DNA from: PALSA-243 sp963743705
GTDB lineage: Bacteria > Acidobacteriota > Terriglobia > Bryobacterales > Bryobacteraceae
Reading direction: 5' to 3'
NCBI GenBank assembly: GCA_963743705.1
Contig: CAVUQS010000021.1
Coordinates: forward strand, 372,001-436,000
Length of the DNA: 64,000 bases
Shown here one piece after another: positions 58,591 through 64,000 of the stretch. The notes below the pieces were generated by a model. That model was not told where the DNA came from, searched no databases, and saw nothing but the letters and a program-made list of their open reading frames with translations. Each line of letters opens with the position of its first letter. Positions within the stretch are counted from its first letter, which is position 1. Both the position numbers and the translations under genes were made by a program.

Positions 58591-60300
58591 CTAACCTAGC
58601 GCCGAAGCCACGACTTTACGCAGGTCGCGGTCGGGGTCGTTCTTCACTTCGCAAGTCTTGTCGAAGATCATCACCGGGCCGGCGCTCGCGGAGTACTTCG
58701 GCCAGTTCGGTAGACCGCTGTGGTTCGGATCGCCGGTTCGCGCGAAATGGATCCACGCGTCGCTTACCTTTTCGGCCAACGCGCGCGCCTCTGCCGTGCC
58801 TCCCGTGGCGAAAGCTGAGACATCGGCGTTATTGAATACGAACGGAATCTCCGAGCAGTGGAATGCGCGCGGACGGCCATCCAGCACCGGCGTCTGCCAA
58901 GCGAACAGGTACATGTAAGCAGGCGCGGCATTGAGCGCCGCTTTGCGTTCGGCCTGCGTCACTGCATTCGTGCGGACGCTGAACATGCGCGAAAGCAGCT
59001 CCACCGGCTTCACGTCCGGATAAGCCTTTCGATACGCGTCAACCACCATGCCGGACCTGTCGCCGTAGCGTTCGGCAGCGCGCTTGCGCACGTCATCTTC
59101 GGTCATCGATTCGAGCGCCGGATTGCTCATGCTCGGAGACATTTCGTTGAGCACGGTGCCAATGATCATAGGCACGCCGGACGAGATATCCGGAGCATCG
59201 GGATCGAACGGATGCCGCGTGACGATTTTGCCATCCACTACCGGGCTAAATCCCATGCGCGGCGCCGTGGAACGAACGGTTGGCATTCCGATGCCACCTG
59301 CCGGCGGGTTCGGCTGCAGTTTCTTGATCGCCGCGTCTCCGGCAGCCAGAAGCTGCGCGTACGGGACTGCTTCGATCTTGCCAATGGTGGATTTGTTCAA
59401 GCCGAGCTGCGCGACTACCTCAGCGCCCAATTTCTCCGACGCGCCGAGATCGCCGAGCCGCAGCGTGGAGCCGCTCTCCACCACCGCTTTATGGAATAAC
59501 CCTTTCGCCATCGGCATCGACATCAGGGTGCTGACTTTGCCGCCACCACCGGATTGGCCGAAGATCAACACGTTGCCGGGGTCGCCGCCGAAATTGGCGA
59601 TGTTGTCGCGCACCCACTCCAGCGACGCCACCAGGTCGAGCACGCCCGCGCTCACCGAGCTGGCATAGCGGTCGCTGAACGCAGCCAGGTTCAGATAGCC
59701 CAGCATATTCAGCCGGTGGTTTAGACCGACGACGACCACGTTGCCACGGCGGCTGAGATTTTCGCCGTTGTAGGCAGGCTGCTCCTGGCCGGACCCCGCG
59801 GTCCAACCGCCGCCATGCAGCCACACCATCACCGGACGCTTGGCGCCGTCATTGACGCCGGGCGTCCAAAGATTGACGCGCAGACAGTCTTCGCCGGCCT
59901 GTCCATCGTCCCACTGAAAGAGGAACGCATTCTCATCGTTCTTCCATCCGGTGCGCGCCGCTTGCGGGCAGGTGGGGCCATAGTACATGGCGCTGCGCAC
60001 GCCGCTCCACGGGCGAGGTTTGGCGGGCGCGGCAAAGCGTCCCGCGCCTCCGGCATCGTCGGCGTATGGAACTCCCTTGAAGGTGTAAATGCCGTTGCGC
60101 GTAAACCCGCGCACTTTACCCGCAGTGGTATCGACCACGGCGTTCTTGTCTGACGCGACAATCAGCGTGCCGGACGTTGCGGCTTCCGCCGAGCTTGACG
60201 AACAGCCGGTTTCGGTTAGTCCGAGTGCGGCGGCGCCGCCAGCCAGGGCCGCGCCACTGAGAAGCTTTCGACGATCGAATCGTACAGGGATAGCGCTCAT
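58591..60300 (-). CDS. Type B carboxylesterase, Tat-exported
   Basis: The 569-residue alpha/beta-hydrolase has a Tat-type signal (RFDRRKLLSGAALAGGAAAL) with a Cys that may be lipidated (TGCSSSS). The oxyanion HGGGWTAGSG and the nucleophile elbow FGQSGGGGKVST (Gln instead of the common Glu/Asp before Ser) are visible, with acid residue in GTVLNEMSPS and catalytic His in RAFHCSEIPFVF. The gene lies 41 bases from the aldo-keto reductase in the same direction, so the three may form one unit for degrading plant or sugar esters. Confidence 0.87.
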   Translation of the reverse strand: MSAIPVRFDRRKLLSGAALAGGAAALGLTETGCSSSSAEAATSGTLIVASDKNAVVDTTAGKVRGFTRNGIYTFKGVPYADDAGGAGRFAAPAKPRPWSGVRSAMYYGPTCPQAARTGWKNDENAFLFQWDDGQAGEDCLRVNLWTPGVNDGAKRPVMVWLHGGGWTAGSGQEQPAYNGENLSRRGNVVVVGLNHRLNMLGYLNLAAFSDRYASSVSAGVLDLVASLEWVRDNIANFGGDPGNVLIFGQSGGGGKVSTLMSMPMAKGLFHKAVVESGSTLRLGDLGASEKLGAEVVAQLGLNKSTIGKIEAVPYAQLLAAGDAAIKKLQPNPPAGGIGMPTVRSTAPRMGFSPVVDGKIVTRHPFDPDAPDISSGVPMIIGTVLNEMSPSMSNPALESMTEDDVRKRAAERYGDRSGMVVDAYRKAYPDVKPVELLSRMFSVRTNAVTQAERKAALNAAPAYMYLFAWQTPVLDGRPRAFHCSEIPFVFNNADVSAFATGGTAEARALAEKVSDAWIHFARTGDPNHSGLPNWPKYSASAGPVMIFDKTCEVKNDPDRDLRKVVASALG

Positions 60301-60441
60301 CAGGATCCTCCAATCGGATGCTAGTATCCCTCAAATTGCAGCCGTGCGCGATGCCCTGGGCCGGGAAGCGGGCCCAAGCCACTGCCTGCCGCCTAGGCTC
60401 AAGAGTCGCGTTCATCCCCAGTTCATCTGCGGAATTCTATA

Positions 60442-61770
60442 ATGTCTCTGCTTCAAATGCATTCCTCTTTTCTAATCGTGGGACTGAGCTTGATCTTCTG
60501 CTGTCAAGCCCCGTTCGCGCAGACTGTCGTCGTGACCCCTTCCGGGCCCATCACCCTCACGCTGCAGGACGCGATGCAGCGCGCGCGGCAATATAGCCAG
60601 CAGATCTATTCCGCCAACACCGCCGCGCAGTTGGCGCATGAGGATACCGTCCAGGCCAAGGCTGCCCTGCTGCCCACTGCGGAGGGCCAAAGCGCGTACA
60701 TCTATACCCAGCCGAACGGCACCGCCAGCGGGGTCTTCGTGCCCAACGACGGGCCTCACGTCTATATCGATCAACTCAACGTTCACGCCGATGTCTACGA
60801 CCCCGGCAAGCGCGCCGACTACCGCCGCACCATCGCAGCCGAGGCAGCCGCCAAGGCCAGAAAGGATATCGCCGAACGCGGCCTGGTGGCCACCGTCTCC
60901 GAGGATTTTTACTCGATGGTGGCGGCGCAGCGCAAAATCGTCAACGCCCAGGCCAGCCTCAAAGAGGCCCGCGACTTTCAGGACCTCAGCGAAAAGCAGG
61001 AACGCGGCGGCGAGGTGGCTCAAGTCGACGTCATCAAGGCGCGCTTGCAAGTCCGCCAGCGCGAGCGCGAGTTGCAGGACGCCCAGGCCAATCTCGATAA
61101 GACGCGTATGGGCTTTGCGGTGATCCTTTTCCCCACCTACAACCAGGAATTCGGCGTCACCGACGATCTCGAAAGCGCGCCCAAACTGCCGGAGAAGCCC
61201 GAAGTGCAATCGATGGCCGGGAAAAACAGTCCCGACATTCGCGCCGCCGAAGCTACCCTACAGCAATCCACATTCGGCATCCAGTCCGCGCGCGCAGTGT
61301 ATCTGCCCACCCTGACTGTCGATTACTGGTTCGGCCTCCAAGCCAATTATTTTGCCGTTCACGATCCACGCGGCAACAATCAACTCGGCTCCAGCGTGGC
61401 CGCGCAGTTGAATATTCCGATCTGGAACTGGGGCGCCACCAAGAGCAGGGTCAGACAGGCGGAGCTGGAGACGCAGCGGGCGAAGAGCGATCTCAGCGTC
61501 ACCCAGCGTACCCTGCTCGCGCAGCTCGATACCTACTACACCGAAGCCCGGGTCGCCTCGGCGCAAATCGCATCCCTGCGCGATTCGGTCGGCCTGTCAT
61601 CGCAGAATCTCCGCTTGACCCGTCTGCGCTACACCGCGGGTGAATCGACCGCGCAAGAGGTGGTGGACGCTCAAAACGGCTTAGTCGATGCGCGCAACGA
61701 TCTCGACAATGGACTGGTCCGGTACCGGCTCGCCGTGGCGAACCTACAGACCCTCACGGGAGCTTTCTAG
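60442..61770 (+). CDS. TolC-family outer-membrane efflux protein
   Basis: The 442-residue protein has a signal peptide (SSFLIVGLSLIFCCQAPFAQ) and two OEP repeats, each with long coiled helices (LTLQDAMQRARQYSQQIYSA at the start and TAGESTAQEVVDAQNGLVDA at the end). It forms the outer-membrane tunnel of the three-component efflux pump that follows. The adaptor gene starts three bases after its stop. Confidence 0.9.
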   Translation: MSLLQMHSSFLIVGLSLIFCCQAPFAQTVVVTPSGPITLTLQDAMQRARQYSQQIYSANTAAQLAHEDTVQAKAALLPTAEGQSAYIYTQPNGTASGVFVPNDGPHVYIDQLNVHADVYDPGKRADYRRTIAAEAAAKARKDIAERGLVATVSEDFYSMVAAQRKIVNAQASLKEARDFQDLSEKQERGGEVAQVDVIKARLQVRQRERELQDAQANLDKTRMGFAVILFPTYNQEFGVTDDLESAPKLPEKPEVQSMAGKNSPDIRAAEATLQQSTFGIQSARAVYLPTLTVDYWFGLQANYFAVHDPRGNNQLGSSVAAQLNIPIWNWGATKSRVRQAELETQRAKSDLSVTQRTLLAQLDTYYTEARVASAQIASLRDSVGLSSQNLRLTRLRYTAGESTAQEVVDAQNGLVDARNDLDNGLVRYRLAVANLQTLTGAF

Positions 61771-61773
61771 GCT

Positions 61774-63078
61774 ATGAAGAAATATTTCACTTCGGTGTTG
61801 TGCGCCGCATGCATGCTCGCCGCCGGCGGCTGCGCGAAGAAGCAGGAGGAAGCTGCGGCCGAAGCGCCCGCGCCCGTGCAGGTAGCCGCGGTGACGGAAG
61901 ACTCCGTGCGCCGTACGGTAGCCGCCGATGGCGTTCTGTTCGCCAAGAATCAATGGAACGTGATGCCAAATATCACCGCGCCGGTGGCCCGCTTCCTGGT
62001 CAATCGCGGCGACGTAGTGAAGAAAGATCAGCTTCTGGCCGTACTGGAAAATCGCGGTCTGGTCGCCAACGTCGACGCCAACAAAGGCCAGGTCGCACAG
62101 GCGCAGGCGAACCTGCACAACACCGAACAGGCCGCTATTCCCGAATCCATCGTCAAGGCGCAGACGGATATAGAAAGCGATCAGGAGCAATACAACGCCG
62201 CCAAGAAGGTTCTCGACAGCCGTCAGGAATTGCTCAAGGAAGGCGCTTTGTCGCGCAAGCTGGTCGACGACGCCGGGGTTCAGTTTGCTCAGGCCAAAGC
62301 ACAGCTCGATACAGCCAAGGAGCATCTGCGCATCCTGCAGGCCGCAGGCAAACAGGCGCAAATCGATCAGGCGAACGCGCAGGTCGCCGCAGCCCAAGGC
62401 CAACTGCGCTCGGCCGAAACTCAGGTGACCTATTCCGAAGTGCGCAGCCCCGAAGCCGGCGTTGTGGCCGACCGGCCGCTCTACCCCGGCGACATAGCGC
62501 AGGCCGGCACGCCGCTGATGGTAGTGATGGACGTCTCGTCGGTTGTCGCGCGCGTGAATGTACCTGCCGCGGACGCTTCCGGCATCAAAGTGGGGCAAGA
62601 CGCCGTCATAAATATCTCAGACACGGGGCAGGACGTTGCCGCAAAAGTCCGCGTCGTGAGCGTGGCCACCGACCCCAACAGCTCCACGGTTCAGATCTGG
62701 GTCGAAGCGCCGAACGCCGAACGCAGATTGAAAGTCGGCGAAGCAGTGCACGTCACCATCGTCACCGAGACCATCAAGAACGCGATGCTGATTCCGGTGG
62801 CTGCGGTTCTTCCCGGCGAGACCGGCGGGACTGCGGTGCTTGTGATCGATTCCGATCAGGTTGCTCATCGCCGCGCGGTGCAGCTTGGCGTGAAGCAGGG
62901 CGATAAGGTGCAAGTGCTGAGCGGCGTCGCGCAGCGCGAAGATGTGGTGATTGTGGGCGGCTTGGGTGTGGACGACAAGCAGAAAGTCAAAGTGGTGCAA
63001 CCCAACGCTCCAGGCGAAGATGACGAAGATCGGCCTGAAGAGGTTCCGGCGCCGAAGAAGGGCGCGAAAGGGAAATGA
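61774..63078 (+). CDS. RND efflux periplasmic adaptor (HlyD-like lipoprotein)
   Basis: The 434-residue protein has a lipoprotein signal (KKYFTSVLCAACMLAAGGC) with the Cys as the probable lipid site. A lipoyl-like half (NVMPNITAPVARFLVNRGDV), a coiled hairpin (about 90-220) and the second lipoyl-like half follow (VRSPEAGVVADRPLYPGDIA), then a beta-barrel. The C-terminal tail is charged and variable (EDDEDRPEEVPAPKKGAKGK). It joins the RND protein to the TolC tunnel. Confidence 0.9.
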   Translation: MKKYFTSVLCAACMLAAGGCAKKQEEAAAEAPAPVQVAAVTEDSVRRTVAADGVLFAKNQWNVMPNITAPVARFLVNRGDVVKKDQLLAVLENRGLVANVDANKGQVAQAQANLHNTEQAAIPESIVKAQTDIESDQEQYNAAKKVLDSRQELLKEGALSRKLVDDAGVQFAQAKAQLDTAKEHLRILQAAGKQAQIDQANAQVAAAQGQLRSAETQVTYSEVRSPEAGVVADRPLYPGDIAQAGTPLMVVMDVSSVVARVNVPAADASGIKVGQDAVINISDTGQDVAAKVRVVSVATDPNSSTVQIWVEAPNAERRLKVGEAVHVTIVTETIKNAMLIPVAAVLPGETGGTAVLVIDSDQVAHRRAVQLGVKQGDKVQVLSGVAQREDVVIVGGLGVDDKQKVKVVQPNAPGEDDEDRPEEVPAPKKGAKGK

Positions 63079-64000
63079 GCGACGCTCCGCTGCCTCCGCC
63101 CACGGACCACGGCGAACATTGGACCGCGCGCCACGGCAAACCGATCATCTTCGTCATCCTGACTCTGGTCGCGGTGGGAATCTTTCTGGCCCTGAACATT
63201 CCCATCGCGGTTTTCCCGGATACGGACTTTCCTCGCGTCGTCGTCGGCGTCGACAACGGCGTATTTCCCATCAACCAGATGCTGGTCCAGGTGACGAAGC
63301 CGCTCGAGGATGCGCTGAACCAGGTACAGGGATTGGAATCCATCTGGTCGCGCACCAGCCGCGGGACAGCGCAAATCGACCTGTTCTTCAACTGGAACGT
63401 CGATATGTACCGCACGCTCGAACTGGTGAACGCGGCGCTTTCGCGCGCGCAGGCGCAGTTGCCCGCGACCGCCAAGTTGAACGCGCAGCGCATGACCTTC
63501 GCGGCTTTCCCCGTCATGGGCTACAGCCTGACATCGGACAAGCTGACGCAAAGCGCGCTGTGGGAGATGGCGACGTACGACATCAGGCCGCGCCTCAACC
63601 GGCTGCCGGGCGTTTCCATTTTGACCGTGCAGGGAGGAAAGATTCCCGAGTTTCAGGTGCAGCCCGATCCGGCCAAGCTGGTGCAGACACAGGTGACGGT
63701 GCCGAATATTCTCGACGCCATCGGTCGCACCAACATGATCGATTCTCCGGGCATGATCGAGCAGAATCACGAACTGATTCTCGGCCTGGTAAGCGGGCTC
63801 GCGCGTTCGGCCTCTGAGATCGACAACATCGTCGTCAAGACCACGCCGTCGGGCTCGCCACTGCGCATCGGCGATATCGCCGGGGTCGCGCCCTCGGTGG
63901 CGCCGGTCTATACGGTTGTCACGGCCAATGCCAAGCCGGCCGTGCTGCTCAATATCTACCGGCAGTCTAGCGGCAACACGGTCGCGGTAGCGAACGCCGT
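63075..64000 (+). CDS. RND efflux inner-membrane transporter, N-terminal part
   Basis: The ATG overlaps the adaptor stop (ATGA). The visible 308 residues have the first helix (PIIFVILTLVAVGIFLALNI), the AcrB-like start of the porter domain (IAVFPDTDFPRVVVGVDN, PLEDALNQVQGLESIWSRTS) and the following porter repeats. The protein runs off the right edge. The three genes form one efflux operon. The substrate is not readable. Confidence 0.92.
   Translation, partial: MSDAPLPPPTDHGEHWTARHGKPIIFVILTLVAVGIFLALNIPIAVFPDTDFPRVVVGVDNGVFPINQMLVQVTKPLEDALNQVQGLESIWSRTSRGTAQIDLFFNWNVDMYRTLELVNAALSRAQAQLPATAKLNAQRMTFAAFPVMGYSLTSDKLTQSALWEMATYDIRPRLNRLPGVSILTVQGGKIPEFQVQPDPAKLVQTQVTVPNILDAIGRTNMIDSPGMIEQNHELILGLVSGLARSASEIDNIVVKTTPSGSPLRIGDIAGVAPSVAPVYTVVTANAKPAVLLNIYRQSSGNTVAVANA

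Overview
The window looks like about 64 kb of chromosome from a soil acidobacterium of the Solibacter/Bryobacter type. The evidence is a TIGR03435-family secreted protein, a FtsX/MacB-type permease without its ATPase (the acidobacterial ADOP pattern), a TonB-dependent receptor with an N-terminal carboxypeptidase-regulatory-like domain, a PEP-CTERM protein, an SBBP-repeat protein, several Tat-exported enzymes, and GC-rich coding DNA. This placement rests on family content, not on a marker gene.

Layout. (1) 1-7.2 kb: small secreted and membrane proteins, and a SpoIIE-type phosphatase gene split by an IS630-family element. Removing the element and one TA restores a single 377-residue frame. (2) 7.3-14.4 kb: a lysine/diaminopimelate operon (M20 peptidase, asd, lysC, dapB, dapA, dapD, SDR) behind a promoter, a lysine riboswitch and a terminator hairpin. 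(3) 14.4-26.9 kb: mostly housekeeping and envelope genes, including cstA with its small YbdD partner, a SYLF protein, a TonB receptor, a GT39-like glycosyltransferase, DUF3467, two tiny Cys-pair proteins, DUF481 and mscL. (4) 26.9-35.4 kb: a complete quinohemoprotein amine dehydrogenase (QHNDH) locus: qhpA, qhpD, qhpC, qhpB, qhpF, qhpE and an extra lipocalin-like gene in one tightly overlapped minus-strand operon, with a qhpG-like flavoprotein divergent from it. (5) 35.4-46.8 kb: a heme-motif/terpene-cyclase-like protein, tRNA-Met, a PEP-CTERM repeat adhesin, an SBBP protein, an ADOP permease, and two sugar-nucleotide genes. (6) 46.9-52.2 kb: a tRNA-Arg(CCG) followed by two tandem segments, each closed by a copy of the tRNA 3' half. 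They hold TadE/TadG-like genes, an integrase remnant and a membrane thioredoxin-like protein. (7) 52.4-64 kb: an S9 peptidase, SDR, AtoE-like transporter, Tat-exported isomerase, aldo-keto reductase and esterase, and a TolC/HlyD/RND efflux operon that runs off the right edge.

How genes work together. The QHNDH locus has every part needed to make and use the cysteine tryptophylquinone enzyme. QhpC carries the crosslinking residues, QhpD (radical SAM) would make the thioethers, QhpG would hydroxylate the tryptophan, QhpE would remove the leader, QhpF would export the product, and QhpA and QhpB would complete the periplasmic complex that oxidises primary amines. The lysine operon is probably switched off by lysine through the riboswitch.
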